A stretch of 64,000 bases of DNA from Karstenula rhodostoma CBS 690.94 (GCA_010093485.1 MU001516.1:310001-374000), one strand, 5' to 3'; shown: positions 45,484-58,270, numbered from the stretch's first letter. Notes: generated by a model not told the origin, from the letters alone. Translations and numbers: made by a program.

Positions 45484-47544
45484 CTAAGCCTGTCCCAACA
45501 CCCAAAGCTCACCATTCGACACATCACTCGTCATATACAACCTCCCACTCTTATCAAACGCCAGCCCCGCGGGCCTAAAGCACCCGGAGCTCGCCGACGG
45601 CCCATTACCCGCACACTTCGTCACATCGGGGTTGGCAAAGATGTCCTTCGCGGCGCTGTTGCTCGTCAGCGGCTCGACGGGGACAACGGTGCCGTTCGCG
45701 CCCTTCTTGAAGTCGACGGCGACGAGCTTGAACCCCGTGGTAGGCGACCGGTTCCACGACCCGTGGAACGTGATGAACATCTTGGAGTTGTCGGCGTTGA
45801 ACTTGCAGTCGATGGGGGCCGAGTGGGGGAAGAGGGTTAGTGCGGGCTTGGTGGCTTTCTGCTCGCACGTGTCGTCGTTCATGGACGTGCTGGGCGTCTG
45901 TACGAACCAGTCGCCGACTTTGAATTGCTTGTCGGTGAAGTCGCTGGGCTGCCAGACGGTGAAGCACGTCGGGTAGCCGTACCAGTTGTTGTTGGGCTTG
46001 GTGACGTCGCCCATGAAGTGGATCTTCTCGCCGGGGTTGTTGTTGTGGACGTCCTTGCCGTTGCGGGTGAATTGGTCGCCGCTGTTTTCTACGCCCCACA
46101 GCCTGTCGTGTGTTAGTGTGCATAACGCTGTTTTATGTCGAAGGCTGTCTTACTGGTTGTTCACATCCCAGCAGATGCCAACCTCGTTACGCTGTCCGTA
46201 ACCGGCGGTGTAGCCTCCAGAGGCGTAGTTGTACCCTCCGCTAGGAAGTTTGCTGAGGTCGAAGACCTTGATGATGGCGCGGCCAGTGGACGGATTGGAG
46301 GTGGCGCTATCGATGTTCGCGTTGGAGCCATGAGATACAACCAGAAGGTTCGGTGCGGACGGCGCGATTTCAAGCGTGCGGGTCAAGTGCGAACCGCCGT
46401 TTACCATGCCAGTGATGACGGTAGAGCGCGTGCCTACCGTTGCAGCGGCGGAATCATACGGCCACGAAAAGGCCTGGGTCATGGAGCTGGCGTACAAGGT
46501 CTTTCCGTCGGCACTCAAAGCAATGCCGTGGTTAAGGCTGTTCAAAGAGACCAGCATCTTTGTGGAAGTAATGCATCCGTCAGTACCCACAACGTGGTAT
46601 GAGATACCCTTCCCAGCCTGTACCACCAACATGTTGCCCTTGTCATCAAATTTGATGCTGCGAGGAAGCGTCAACCCTCCAGCAACCTTGGTGGCCTTCC
46701 AGCCACTGGCCAGGGTCCCTGGGTACGAGGGGTTGCCAGCACCGGCGCATGAAGCGGGAATGGCTGCACCAGCATTGGTGGTGCCGGTTGACCTGACACT
46801 GGATGTAACGGTGTTGGCAGGGGGGACGACGGTGGCGCTAGCTGTAGGTGTTGTCAGTAACAGATTGCTCTTCACCAACTGATCAAAGTTGTCAATGCGA
46901 GCGGCATTCAGATCATGGGTCCAGTGCCCAACATCGGCATGTACATTGAACGCAGAGTCGTTTCGGGCAGGGTTCTCCACGGCAGAGGTGCCAAATGCCC
47001 ACGCAAACTGGGTAGTTCCCGTGGCATTCAGAACATATCGATTCTCGTCGACATCTTGCCAGCCAGTGCAACCTTTGCATAGAGCATTGACTGTCCAGTG
47101 CGTGCTGTTCTTGGTGGTACCCTTCAACAGAAAATGCTCGGCACCGTCATAGCCTTGGGGCAAACTGATGGAGCTAGTCATGGTCAGAGAGAGACATCTG
47201 TTACCGAACGGTTGGGCGTACTATGCAAAGCGCGCTGATGCAACACCGGAGTTCCCATTTGGCCAGGCAACAGTAAGCGGATTCCACACCATCTGGCCGC
47301 CCCAGGCAAAGCCGGTCCAGGTATGATTGATCGGAGCGGTGATTTTAATGATGGCATCATAGGGATCGGTGACAGTTTTCGGGAGAGCAACCCCAAAGGT
47401 CAATCCGGACGCTGCGTTCGAGTACGACGAATAACAGATCTTCGTTTGCGCATCGCAGACAACTTTAGACGAGACCTCACCTTGCGCGATTACTACCAAC
47501 AATGTCAACAAAGCCCAGGGGCAAAGAGAGGTTCTGTTTACCAT
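45484..47544 (-). CDS. Secreted AA8-AA12 protein: cytochrome b domain plus PQQ-dependent pyranose dehydrogenase
   Basis: Three minus-strand exons, 47544-47222, 47173-46154 and 46102-45484, encode about 653 residues; introns are 48 and 51 nt. A signal peptide (MVNRTSLCPWALLTLLVVIAQG) precedes a cellobiose-dehydrogenase-type cytochrome domain (AA8) to about residue 210; candidate heme ligands are the Met in WGGQMVWNPLTVAW and His in the HADVGHWTHDL stretch. A Ser/Thr/Pro linker near 215-250 leads to a six-bladed propeller dehydrogenase (AA12, glucose/sorbosone type; LPRSIKFDDKGNMLVV, LNHGIALSADGKTLYASS, GICWDVNNQ, DVHNNNPGEKIHFMGDV, FITFHGSWNRSP, FRPAGLAFDKSGRLYMTSD). This is the layout of Coprinopsis pyranose dehydrogenase, which can pass electrons to lytic polysaccharide monooxygenases. 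No C-terminal cellulose-binding module is present. An upstream in-frame ATG at 47601 would bury the signal peptide. Confidence 0.88.
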
Positions 47545-48333
47545 AGCTGGCAAGTGCAATGGCACTGCCGAAAAGCTTGTAGGAAGGCATGTTGGTGGCA
47601 ATGGAGGAAGACGGTCAGTCCATCCGAGCTTGTCGACACAGGAAACTCAAGTCTTTATGCGTGCGAAAGTCGTATGTGGTGGCAACCCGTAACGCGTGGA
47701 ACCACTGCGGGCCGCTACCAACCCATGTGGTATATCCAGATGGCCCCATATCTTGTGATGTGGGTTAAATGAAGGAGAATGTGGAGGAGCCTTGTAGAAA
47801 CACAAACGACTGGCCAATCCTCGTGGATGATATTACTTTATATACCGGCAAATCCGATTACAGTTATTACACAACATCATGCCCAGGTTACTCTCATGGA
47901 TATGTTTCATGCCGGGCGTGGCAACCGGAAGGGTCTGGTGATTGGGTCGCTTCGATGTTGCCCCAGGGTGTGTAAAGGCTAATTTGACGAACCATGACCA
48001 TGCTTCTATATATTTTGATAACCCGAGCCCGCAACTGGTCTGCATATGGAATGGAACGTCACGTTCAGCACCTGCTATGTCATTAAGCGCCGGCTAGGTA
48101 CAGATAAACGTGGAGACCGGCGCGGCAGATGTTGACAGCAAATCGTGCTTGTGAAGCCAAGAGTTGATCTTGATCGCCCGACAAGTCTCGACTTGGGCAG
48201 CGTCGTTCTTTCCACCGGAAAAGATGGACAACAATACATGCATACGCTGTATGCATGCATGCTTTGACGAGAAACCCGGGGAAACATTGCAGCTCGGGTG
48301 GTATAGACAGCGAGATGACGTCCGTGGGAGGAC
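47545..48333. other. Intergenic region
   Basis: About 0.8 kb with the dehydrogenase promoter and the 3' flank of the coiled-coil gene. No supported gene. Confidence 0.5.
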
Positions 48334-49665
48334 CTATTTTGAGTCCAGGACTTTGCTCTGAAGAGAACAGAGATCTACGATCGTAGCGATGTTGTTGATG
48401 TTCGAACGGCTGCTCTGCAGGCGCTCTTGTACGGACTCTAAGTTGCGTGCCTCGAGCTCGGTAACAACCGTGCCCCAAGGCTCAATCGCTCGCGATCCAG
48501 ACGGTAAAATATGGCTTTCATCAGCGAGTCTTGCCAGTGAGTCGCTTACCACCTCGTCTGCAGATGATATTTGGTTCTGCAAATAAATCGTCTGTAGGAG
48601 CATAAGGCGCTCGCTAGTATGGGCCCGAGCGAGATGCGATAGATGAGGAAGCAGACTCGCGATGAGTAGCTTGGAGCGCGTATTGGAAGCTTTTTGAGTG
48701 GCAATGTCGCGATCTTGATCAACGCCATCGACATTTTCTGGGCGGGTCGCTGGAGGCTGTTGCAAAGAGCGATGCCCCTCAATAGCATCTGCTCGAGAAG
48801 CTGTGTATCGATTATAGCATTCTCGGATCCGAGCTTCTGATGAAGCAAGGTCCTGGGTGTAAGGTAGGGCAACAGGCCGCTTGACTGGCGAAGCATCTTC
48901 GATGAAACCAGATTCTTCATCCATCTTAGACAATTCGCCTTGTACCCATTCTTGGATCTCTTCCCGTGCACGACTGAGCGCGTATACCTGCACTGCCAGG
49001 GTAGGTGCATCTCGTGATGCGCTGCGCACTTCATTGCGCCCAGCCTTCGCGCGGTCCATGCTAGACCTTGCCTCGAGAACCTCGTTCTTGAGCTTCAGAA
49101 TAGTTGAGGCACTGCTCTCACTATTTGCCAGTGACTCCAAACGTTCTGCTGGAAGATTGGGCTGTTCACCTAGCGAGTCTTTGACGCGGTCGCGCGGATC
49201 CTTTAGCCCCTCGATCGGGTTGACGTTGAGTAATTTCTCAAGCGACGTTTGCACGAGTTCCATTTCTGCAAACCGGCGTCGTTGTCGAAGCAGAGTTATG
49301 TAGCTCTGGACCATGTCGGTTTCTTGGGCTGGGTCGTGAATTGGAAAGTCCACGGCATGGCGCTGCTGGAGGTCTTCCAAGGAAGCTTGAAGTCTTTGAA
49401 GTTTTGTCCGGGCTGCTTTGTTAGTTCTTATGGCCTCCAGGTATGCGCCACGGGTGCCTTTGAGTCCTGGAGGATTTGTGCCGACTGCTCCGAGGCTGTG
49501 TGGGGTCTCGTGATTGAGGTGCTGATTCTGGGTGGCCGCATTGACAGGTCGAAGAGAAGCAGTCAGATATTTAGACAGCGTCTGTCGCACTTTCAACGTT
49601 TCTTCACGCGTCTTGATGTACGGGGACAACGCCCGATCAATGTCTGGAACTGGACAAGGCTGCAT
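48334..49665 (-). CDS. Coiled-coil protein of unknown function
   Basis: A single minus-strand exon of 443 residues. The ATG at 49665 (MQPCPVPDIDRAL) is used because the longer frame begins with GTG. The product is almost entirely helical, with heptad-rich stretches (YLEAIRTNKAARTKLQRL, RRRFAEMELVQTSLEKL, ILKLKNEVLEARSSMDRAKA, YALSRAREEIQEWVQGEL, HTSERLMLLQTIYLQNQI). It has no signal peptide, membrane segment or enzyme motif. Size and architecture would fit a subunit of a spindle or centrosome complex such as augmin (HAUS), but that is a guess from architecture only. Its frame is intact over 1.3 kb, and it diverges from the MSB1-like gene. Confidence 0.7.
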   Translation of the reverse strand: MQPCPVPDIDRALSPYIKTREETLKVRQTLSKYLTASLRPVNAATQNQHLNHETPHSLGAVGTNPPGLKGTRGAYLEAIRTNKAARTKLQRLQASLEDLQQRHAVDFPIHDPAQETDMVQSYITLLRQRRRFAEMELVQTSLEKLLNVNPIEGLKDPRDRVKDSLGEQPNLPAERLESLANSESSASTILKLKNEVLEARSSMDRAKAGRNEVRSASRDAPTLAVQVYALSRAREEIQEWVQGELSKMDEESGFIEDASPVKRPVALPYTQDLASSEARIRECYNRYTASRADAIEGHRSLQQPPATRPENVDGVDQDRDIATQKASNTRSKLLIASLLPHLSHLARAHTSERLMLLQTIYLQNQISSADEVVSDSLARLADESHILPSGSRAIEPWGTVVTELEARNLESVQERLQSSRSNINNIATIVDLCSLQSKVLDSK

Positions 49666-50983
49666 GCTGGCGGTGCACGAACAGACTCGATGGGGGGCCA
49701 ACACTCTGTAGGCGAACAGGACGAGGAAATGAACAGGTAGCCACTAAGCCGCGACTTGTGGGACGGCAACAGTGCTTTGTTTCAATGTTGGTGAGCGACA
49801 ACAAAACACTTGCGTGGGGCTCGGGCGGAAGCAGCTAGCGCGCCGCTGTGGGCTAAGCTTAAACCGTTCCTCTTGAACCCTGGAAATCGCGGAATCACAT
49901 GACAAAACGCGCCATGTCTGCCTTCGATTTCGCGTGGAAGCTGTGCCGGACACTCGACGGCCGACTACTGTGTATTGTGGCTCTCGGTCCTTCATTTCAG
50001 GAATTGCAAATGCTGGCGCAGCGAATGAGGCATTGTGGAGACAGCTGAAGACAGGTGCAGCGGGTTACTAGCCAATGGTCCACTGCTACGGATGTGGCGC
50101 GTTTTAATGGTTTCGCCATCAGCACAGCGGCAACTAGAGTGTGATTTATGCGTGACTCGGGGTCCATCTCCGAGAACGCGGATGCAAGTGAGGGCTGCGC
50201 GATGCGGTTCCAGGAAGGGATGCTCAGGCAGATCATATGACGCTCAGGCAGGTAATATCCACGTTGGAAGCATGACGCCATGAGCAGCAGCAGCATGGGG
50301 GGTTGTCGATGAGCTGCCGCCTCTGCTCGCATCGCTGGCATGCCCGCGGACAGCATGGCCACAATGAGCAGCGGTGCGGTGTGCCAGCGAGTGATACGGG
50401 TTGGGGCGTGATTCGTCGAGTGTTGACGAGGAAGACAACGCATCCAGGCACCCTGAAGCGCCTGCCGGGAAAACGAAGCCAATCGCAGGCGCACGCAGCA
50501 ACATCCCATCCCAGGTCGTCGCCGAGCGTGGGAGCGAACGCCCGGAACGCAAGATAATCGAGGATGCTGCGGTGAGGGAGAGCAGCTGGGAGTGAGTGTG
50601 AGTGCCGCATGCAGTCAATTGGGCGGCAGCTAGCGGCGCGCATCAAGCTCGACGGCTTGGCAGTGTTTCGTGGCGTGGGCGCGCATTGGGGCCTGTGAAG
50701 TTAGTTTACAGGGCTCATTTCGCTTTTTCGCAAAGGGGTTGTTCACCTCCACACTCACATCTCTTCCTACAAGTCGAAGCCTCGCACTGCAAACCCACCC
50801 CCGACGAGGGCTGCTCCGACATACCACGACCCCTATCCGCCCATCACTCGCCCGTTGCGTTGCACCGCCTAACACCCACCCAGTGACCTCATCCCGCTCG
50901 CGTACCAACACTGCAGCCCCTCGGCTCCGCTAACAGCACATGCCGCCAGCCACCACGGCGCCGACTGCGAATTGACCTCCAGG
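49666..50983. promoter_or_regulatory. Divergent intergenic region coiled-coil gene / MSB1-like gene
   Basis: 1.3 kb between divergent start codons. Several 80-170-codon frames on both strands lack domains. The part from about 50740 to 50980 is C/T-rich with TCTTCC and CCACTC-like tracts, as in fungal leaders. Confidence 0.4.
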
Positions 50984-53900
50984 ATGCCCTTCTTCAAGAA
51001 GGTGTTTGGATCCAAAGATGGGTCGCGCGCTGCGAAAGCAGGCCATGCCGACAACCAGCCCGCCGCACCCCCAAAGCCGCGCTGGGAGGAGTCCTGGACC
51101 CGCAAAGAAGTTGCGCCCGACGAGATTCAGGAGCTCATACACATGTGCACACAGGAGCTGAAGTCAAGAGGTGCGTGCAATTGCGCATTGAAACACGGCC
51201 ATGGCTGACAGCTGCCAGCACTCGACATCCCCTTCCTATTACTGCCCTTCCGCCCAACATCAGAGCCCAGCGCTGCCCGCAACTTTGTGCGCAACTTTTT
51301 CAGAGCAGACTACGAGGGGAGCAGGCAGTTTACGGGCGTGGGATTGGCGCAGGAATTGCGCATAGCAGAACCATTGGTAGGCCCCTGCGACACATGGACG
51401 TCAGAACAGCGTCAGGGCGCTAACTTACAGCCAGACTCTCTGCAGCGTAATGAAATGGTGCTGGAGCAGACTGCCCGGCGGCGTGGTCAGTTGGGACGCG
51501 TACGAGCTTTTCCGCATCGGGGAGTCGGGTAAGCTGCAGCTACGGATGCACATGAGCACGCGTAACCGTGCTAACGCGCACCACAGACTCCAACTTCGCC
51601 AGACACGCCTTCGACACATTCATCCCGCTCAGCGTCGAGTCGGAAGCCCGCAAACGTGTCATTTTCGACTTCTTCGATCTGCTCGCTGCCGTAGCTGCAC
51701 GAGGCAAGAGCAATGGCATGGGCGGGAGAAAGCTGTCTCGCATGGCCGGATGGTGGGCCTTTCAGTTCACAGACGACGGCAAAGGCTTTGAGGGAGGCTA
51801 TCGCACATGGGAGAAGTATTGCTACCCCGCCTTTCTTGATGAGTGTGTACTGACCCGAGTCCTAGAGCCGCCGACGCTGCTAGCCATTTGTTCTTCGCCT
51901 ACTTACGCTCGTTATCTCCAGATGTCAATGCCATGAGCGGTATTAATGCTCTTCCGCGCTCTCTCCTATCGCTGCTCTCACAAACCGAGTACCCGCCACA
52001 AGCACCACAACTCATGTATCAGAGAACTACGAAAGTCATCATGATTGTGGACTCCGTGTCACCCACGCCATTTGCGCTCTTGCGCAGAGCGAAGAATTTC
52101 GAATATCGCGACGACGACGAGGCTCTGCAGACCTTCTCATCTTATGACGATACTGTAACTGCTTTGACTGACGAGTGCCGCAGAGTGCTGGATTGCATCT
52201 CTTCCGCCAATCATTCTGTAGCAGCAGCGTCCGAGGGGTCGAAGCAAGATCCGTCCTGGTCAAAGTTCGAAGACATGGGTTTCTCAGGACTGCTAGACAG
52301 TCCCTCGCCTGGTACAAACGGCACGACGAGCTCTTCCGGTGTGCGTGAATTCTCCAGTATGAATTCGGCAGCACGCTCGGTGAATACCGATTTTGGTCGA
52401 CCTACAACACCTTCGTGGGCCGATTTCCTTTCCACTGGATTTCCAGACGAGAACAACAATGCCTCGGCATTCCTGTCCCCATCGGCGAAACTCCCGCCCA
52501 TCGGCGAGGCTGCTCGCGTGCAAAGCTCCCAATCGCACATGCGCAACCTGCGCGGCGAGGAGGATTTGGATCCCGGCGAGCTGGCGAGCATCACCCACCT
52601 CGATCTTGATGACACTTTTTGGTGGGTCTGGATGACGAGTCTAGCATCCGAAGAAACCACCGAGCGCAAAGCTGCGTTTGGAAGATGTACATTGATCGAG
52701 ACAAGAATTCCAGGTGCCAAATGGCTTGTAGTCGAGGAGCAGGTCAAGGGTGCTTCGCCTGGACAGGAAGAAGGAGCTTATATCGCGGAGAAGAAATCCA
52801 TGTTCAGCTGGACCAAACGGAGCCGACTAGGGCGAAGGAAATCCACAGGCAAGAAGCCGACAGCATCAAAGGAGCCGTACAACCGCACAACTCAGAACAC
52901 GCCGATGAGCAAGACCAGTATCGGTCCACATCAGCATGCTCGGGTGCAAGCCGCTGCAGCAAGACTAGCACAGGACCAGAGAGACCAAAAAGCTGCCGAG
53001 CAGTTTGTCCAGCGCCGCGGTAGGAATGACGATGCCATGTCAACGAAGACGAACAGTGTCCTTACCTTGCAGCCTCACCTTGTGAGTGAAGCTGGGCCTG
53101 CCATGAAGTGGGACAAGAGATTCGGCGAAGGTGCAAAGGATAAGGATCAACTCCGTGCTGAGTACCTCGGCGACATTAGCGCTGGGAAAGGCTCGAAGCC
53201 TAACCTTCTGTCTACTGCCAACGGGAACAGGAGTACATCGGCTCTGTCTCAACGCAGTCATTCGAACCGCGATCTTCCTGCGCTGCCCAAGGATGCAGAG
53301 AACGCGCCACCATCTCCTGCACCTGAGACTGTCTCAGAATCGCAGTACAATGGAGCACGGAGCTCGGCTCAACCACCGGAAAAACCAGCACTACCGTCTG
53401 CTGTTCTCGATGCCAAATTCGGTCCCGCATTGGACCAGCATCCAGCGCTTAGAAAGCCAGTTCTCACACCGGCCGAAGCAAGACCTAGCGAGGAGCATGC
53501 TCTTGTCCAAGATCCGAAGAAGTCACCTCCCACAAAACTGAAGAAGAACAAAAAAGAGGGTGGGGGCTTTCGAAAGCTATTCGGCAAGAAGAAGACTGAA
53601 GCCCCGGCGCTAGCGACCACTGAAACCGACGACGATGCGCGTTTGCGCGCAATCGAGGCTGCTCGCAGCGTCTCACTAACTGACGATCACAGCGACGCTC
53701 GTGAGCCTTCCCCGGCCCACAGTGTCGATAGGCCGTTCGCACCGCCAGCGTTCCCTGCAAGCCCAGCGGTGTCAGCCATCTCGAAGACCTACCACGAACC
53801 AGCGCTCCAAGTGACGTCCACTCCAACAAGACACCAAGAGCAAGAGGCAGATACAGCCTTTTCCCGCTTCGACCAGGGACCTATGGACGACATGCCCGCT

Positions 53901-54278
53901 TTCGTGCCCGATGATTCCGACGACGACGACGCAGCGCCTAGCGTGCCCCGCTACGCACCCGCAGCAGTACCAGAGGTGTCTACGCCCCCCCGACAATCCA
54001 TCGACGGCATCTCAGAGGAGTCGGTAGATCTCTCGGCGCAGACACCTTTGTCGAACGACCGCTGGGCACAGATCAGGAAGAACGCCGCGGAGCGTGCTGC
54101 ACGTCTGAGCGAGGAGCAGTCGCGCCGGAGCCACAGCCAGAGCGTGCGCACGGACGAGGGAGAGACGAGCGGCGAGGAGACGATTGAGAGCCGTGTCGCG
54201 CGCATCAAGGCGCGCGTGGCGGAGCTGACGGGCAACGTTGATGGCGCGCCGGCCGGTCAGGCGCCGGTGAGGCGGTGA
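50984..54278 (+). CDS. MSB1/Mug8-like morphogenesis protein (DUF1708)
   Basis: Five exons: 50984-51170, 51219-51376, 51435-51528, 51587-51815 and 51866-54278, giving about 1026 residues; introns are 48-58 nt. Splice joins restore KSR-ALDIPFLLLPF, AEPL-TLCSVMKWCWSRLPGG, RIGES-DSNFARHAFD and RTWEK-AADAASHLFFAYL. The first 350 residues match the MSB1/Mug8 domain, a RhoGAP-like scaffold region, including the WSRLPGGVVSWDAYELF and RMAGWWAFQF segments. The remaining two thirds are disordered and Ser/Pro/Lys-rich, with a basic patch (MFSWTKRSRLGRRKSTGKK) and KKKEGGGFRKLFGKKK. Yeast Msb1 acts in Cdc42/Rho1-dependent bud growth, so a role in polarity or septation is inferred. The ATG at 50984 (MPFFKKVFG) is chosen. 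Confidence 0.85.
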
Positions 54279-54882
54279 AGGGGTCGCATTCTGCTTTTGT
54301 GAAGGTACGTACGTTCGAAGCTCCAGACATGTTCGCTCCCCGTCCACTAACGCGTCTTCCAGAATCTTCCCACACGCGTAATCGTCTTCCCTGCTTGCTA
54401 CCTTTGTTCGCTGAGCGTCTGCTGCTCTGCTCTTCTGATACCCCCTTTCTCACGCTTAGGATAATACCCCTTCCTCTTTTTGCTTTTGCTGTCTTCCTTC
54501 TTTGCGCGTCCTCCGGTAGTAATGAGATACCATCCGTATTGGAAATGTGTGCGAAATGCTTTGCGCGTTGAGCCCGGTCTGGGTAATGGGTGTGTGTGGT
54601 TAGGCTTGGGCGTATAATATATACCGAATTCTGAGCGACCTCGCTGCTAAAGAGAGACTTGTGCTACGGGTTGTGTGTTGTGTTACGGTGCAGTGTAGAC
54701 AGTAATGGACTTGCTAGTTAGTCTTCAAGGCGGATGTGCTTCACAAGATTCTGCACTAGTCTTAGACATACATACTCTGTGATGTAGCATCGCATAATTC
54801 ATCGTAATCCCGGATATCGAAATGCTATAAACACCACCTACCTCCCAACTCTTCGTACCATCCAGACCAAACTACGAACCCA
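54279..54882. other. Intergenic, between convergent genes
   Basis: About 0.6 kb with the 3' flanks of the MSB1-like gene and KRE33. No gene. Confidence 0.5.
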
Positions 54883-57800
54883 CTAATTCCCCTTGGTGAA
54901 CTTGCTCTTCTTCTTCTTGCCGCCCTCGTTGAACTTCTGCGCCTCCTTGTACGCCTCGTCGACGGCCTCGCCTGCTTTCCGCTTGGCTTTGCCCGTCTTG
55001 ACCGCCATGGTCGAGGGGACCCCCGTGCCCTTCTTAGCGGCGTCGCGGACTGCGCGCTCCGCGTCGGTCCAGTCGGCGGCTCCTGCGCCGATTTCGTATC
55101 TGTGGGTGGGGGGTTAGCGTTGGATGTAAAATTCGGACTGTGTGTGTGTGTGACCCAGCCTGGGTGTGTGGACTTACTTTCCGAGCGGCAGGGCATCGAT
55201 CATGGCCTTTGCCCTCTCGCGCTCCTCGCGCAGCGCCTCGTCGCCTCCCTCGCGCAGCTCCTCGTCAAGATCCTTCTCGAGCGGCTGGAAGCGCGCGCCG
55301 CTGCCGACATCGGCGGCATCTCCAGCGACGCCGTTGTGCTCGACCTCCATGGCCTCGGGCATCGTCTCCTCGATGGCGCCCTCGACAATCCCGCGGAACG
55401 AGGTCGCCACCTTGCGGATGACCTTGACGAACATGGCGAGCAGCTGGCTGTTGTTGAGCCCGAGCTCCTTCTCCACGTCTGCGAACTCTTTCCGCTGCAG
55501 CCCGATGGCGAGCAGGATCGCCGTCTGCACGCCGCTCATCTTGACCTGGCCCCTGAGCCGGCCGGTGAAGTAGAGCTCTGCGATTTTGGGGAGCATGTCG
55601 AGGATGACGTGGTAGTCGAGCATGTTGTTGGCGTACGAGTCGAGGCGCTTGAGGTCGTAGGCACTGAGGAGTTTGTCGAGGTCGGATTTCGTGACGGGTT
55701 TGGGGGCGAGGTCGACGTCTAGTTTTGAGCCGGCAGAGGCGGACTCGTCTATTGATAGAGAGGTGACGGCGGGGAAGGTGCGGAATTGGTAGGAGAGGAG
55801 GGAGAGGAAGCGCTTTTGGAAGTCCTTTGCGAAGGCGGCGACCCAGCTGCCGTCTGAGGTTGTGGTCTCGAGCGACCGCAGCATGACGCAGGTGTGTTCT
55901 CCAGTGAGCTCGTTGGCCGTTTGTCGCAGATATACGGGAACGAAGGATGCCCGTTTCCAGAACTTGTGCAGCTGTGGGGTAAGACCGTATGACACGCCAA
56001 CGTAGTCGAGCTGAGGAGCCTTGAGCTCTGGCAGGCGAGCGAATAGCGGCGGCATATCCTTCGCCTCTCTGACCTTCACGTCATCCTTCAGAAGGGTCGC
56101 GCTCTCCAGCTCCTCCTCGGTCACTCTCCGCATGCCTTCCAGTTCTTTCGGTTCAGTCTCCGAAAGACTTGCAAGCTTGCCGTCGTAGAAGTCAACAAGA
56201 AGCTCCAGGGCTCGTGAACCGTAGCCCATATGAGTATAGTCGGGGCTCGTTGCTATGCGGATGACACGTGCGCCAGAAAGTCCTGCGAAGTTCTCATCTT
56301 GGAATTGCTGGGAGACGATCCAAGGAATGAGATCTCCACCCGCGCGCTGTCCTCGGTTAAGGCTGCTGAGCACGCTCTCTCTGCTGATCTGACCCTCAAG
56401 TGCTACCTGCACCACGCAGAGTGGCTCTGGAAGCTTGTTATCTTCTGTGACTGGTGGTACAAGGACGAAGAGCTGGTGTGCTGGTGCGTCTGACATGAGC
56501 TGGAGGTCATTAGGTGAGTTTTTGTAATGACTCGCGACGTAGAGAGCCATCATCTTCTGCAAAAACTTTTCTGCTGCGGGATTGAAGGAAAATAGGGTAT
56601 CGCGGTTAACATGGAGAAGCTGACATTCGGACGGATGCGGGCAACCTTGTGTGTTCATCTTTGATCTTGGAAGAGTGGCATCAAGGCAGAGCACATCGTT
56701 GAGCCATCGCTCTACAGAGTCGCCCTGAGCATAACGGATGGGCTCCGATAGTGTGATCTCGCGCAGTGAGCGACCTGCCATCGAGGTCTCGGTGCCGTCC
56801 TTCGATTCCTTGCCTGTCGAGCGGTCGATGACATGGTCAACCCCATTCGCCCGTCCTCGAGATTGTTCTCGCAGTTGCTGAATGAGCTTCAGAGATAGTG
56901 ATCGTCCAGTGCCTTCGTAACCGTTGATCGTGGATGCCATGAAAACGAGATACGGTCCCATCAATTTCCGCACCAGAGGCAACGGTATCGCTGCAGCTTC
57001 ATCAATAACCACCAGCTCGGCCTGACCCAGAGTGTACGCGTCCTGGGGCTGGATGTATTGGATGGTTTGTCGGTGCTGTCGGTGCACGTTGACGCGCACG
57101 ATCGCCTTGTTGAAATCTGGGTTCGTCGATTGCATGATGGTGTAATCCTGGTGATCCATGTACCCTAGCGCATCGAAACCTTTGAAAATGAACTCGAAGA
57201 GGGTTTTCAAGTTCTCAGGACTGGGCGAGGTGATGAAGATGTTGCTGTAGCCGTGTGCAACTGCGGCAGCCACAGCCACACCCAGTGCTGCAGACTTTCC
57301 GCGACCACGAGCAGCAGTCAGCGTTACGGTGCTTTGTAGTGTTTTCTCCGAAATCGCATCGGCGAATGTAAGTAGTGCTTTCGCTTGGTCCACGGTCTTT
57401 GCAAGTTTGATAAGATCACCGATCGGCGGCGCATCAGCCAAAGATTCTTTGATCTCCTCCAACTCCTTCGCCTTTGGTGTCTTGCCCTCAGCTTCCGGGT
57501 CTGGTGGCGGCAGTTGCCTGACGTTCTTGCCGCCCGAGAGGGGCAGTACATTGAGCTCGTCGTCGACGACCAAGCACGAGTCGCATTTCCCGAGTGACAG
57601 TATGAAGCGCTCGTTGAAGCGCGCAACCACATCGCTGTGTGCTTCCGTCCGGTATCTTGAATGGACGTCCATCGATAGCGTATACAGCTGCTTCAAGCTG
57701 TTCATCCCCTTCAGCAACAAGATCACGAGCCCGCCTCCTTCTACCGTCTCGATTGTTCGTGCGAGCAAATTCGGCGTAATTCCCTCGAAGTCCTGTAGGA

Positions 57801-58270
57801 TACACATGCCATAGGTGTTACCCAGGATCTTCTCCGTCTCTTTGTAATATACGTATCGCACGTTCTGGGTCGAAACGAATAGCTCGAAGGGGTCTTCGGT
57901 GTCGACATCTCGGATTCCGCGCTTGATTTCGTTCTTGATCTTCTTCTCGCGCTTCTTGCGGTGACTTGAAAAGCCCAGAAGCTGTTTCTTGTATGCCCAG
58001 AGAACCGACTTGTTGAGCTTTACGTCCACATTCAGCAGAATATGGTACAGATTCACTATCACGTCTTTTTGGCGATCGCCGACAACCACAAAGAAGCTTC
58101 GTTTTTTCTCCTACTCAACCGTGAGCTAACTTAGATGTAAAACAGTGTGCGCAAACGTACCTGTGCGCCATTGCGAATCAACGCGGGTATCCGCGCGTCA
58201 CTACAACCCAGTCAGCATAGCCCTCGTCTCCTTCGTATCCCATTGTCTCGTACATGGCTTTCTTCGGCAT
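54883..58270 (-). CDS. kre33: RNA cytidine acetyltransferase KRE33 / NAT10
   Basis: Four minus-strand exons: 58270-58254, 58200-58161, 58110-55178 and 55099-54883, giving about 1068 residues. The first two exons are only 17 and 40 nt and are needed to give the family N terminus MPKKAIDARIPALIRNGAQ joined to EKKRSFFVVVGDRQ. Signatures are LNKSVLWAYKKQLLGFSSHR, the helicase-like P-loop ARGRGKSAALG near residue 285, VVIDEAAAIPLPLV (DEAA box) and the acetyl-CoA-binding GNAT motif SPDYTHMGYGSRALELL near 635. The C-terminal Lys-rich tail (GGKKKKSKFTKGN) is in the last exon. The protein makes N4-acetylcytidine in 18S rRNA and in tRNA Ser/Leu, and is required for 40S assembly in the nucleolus. Confidence 0.95.

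Noticed and set aside
49997..50618. Minus-strand frames of 120-170 codons between the coiled-coil and MSB1-like genes
   Set aside because: No domain or splice support, and overlapping open frames in several phases.
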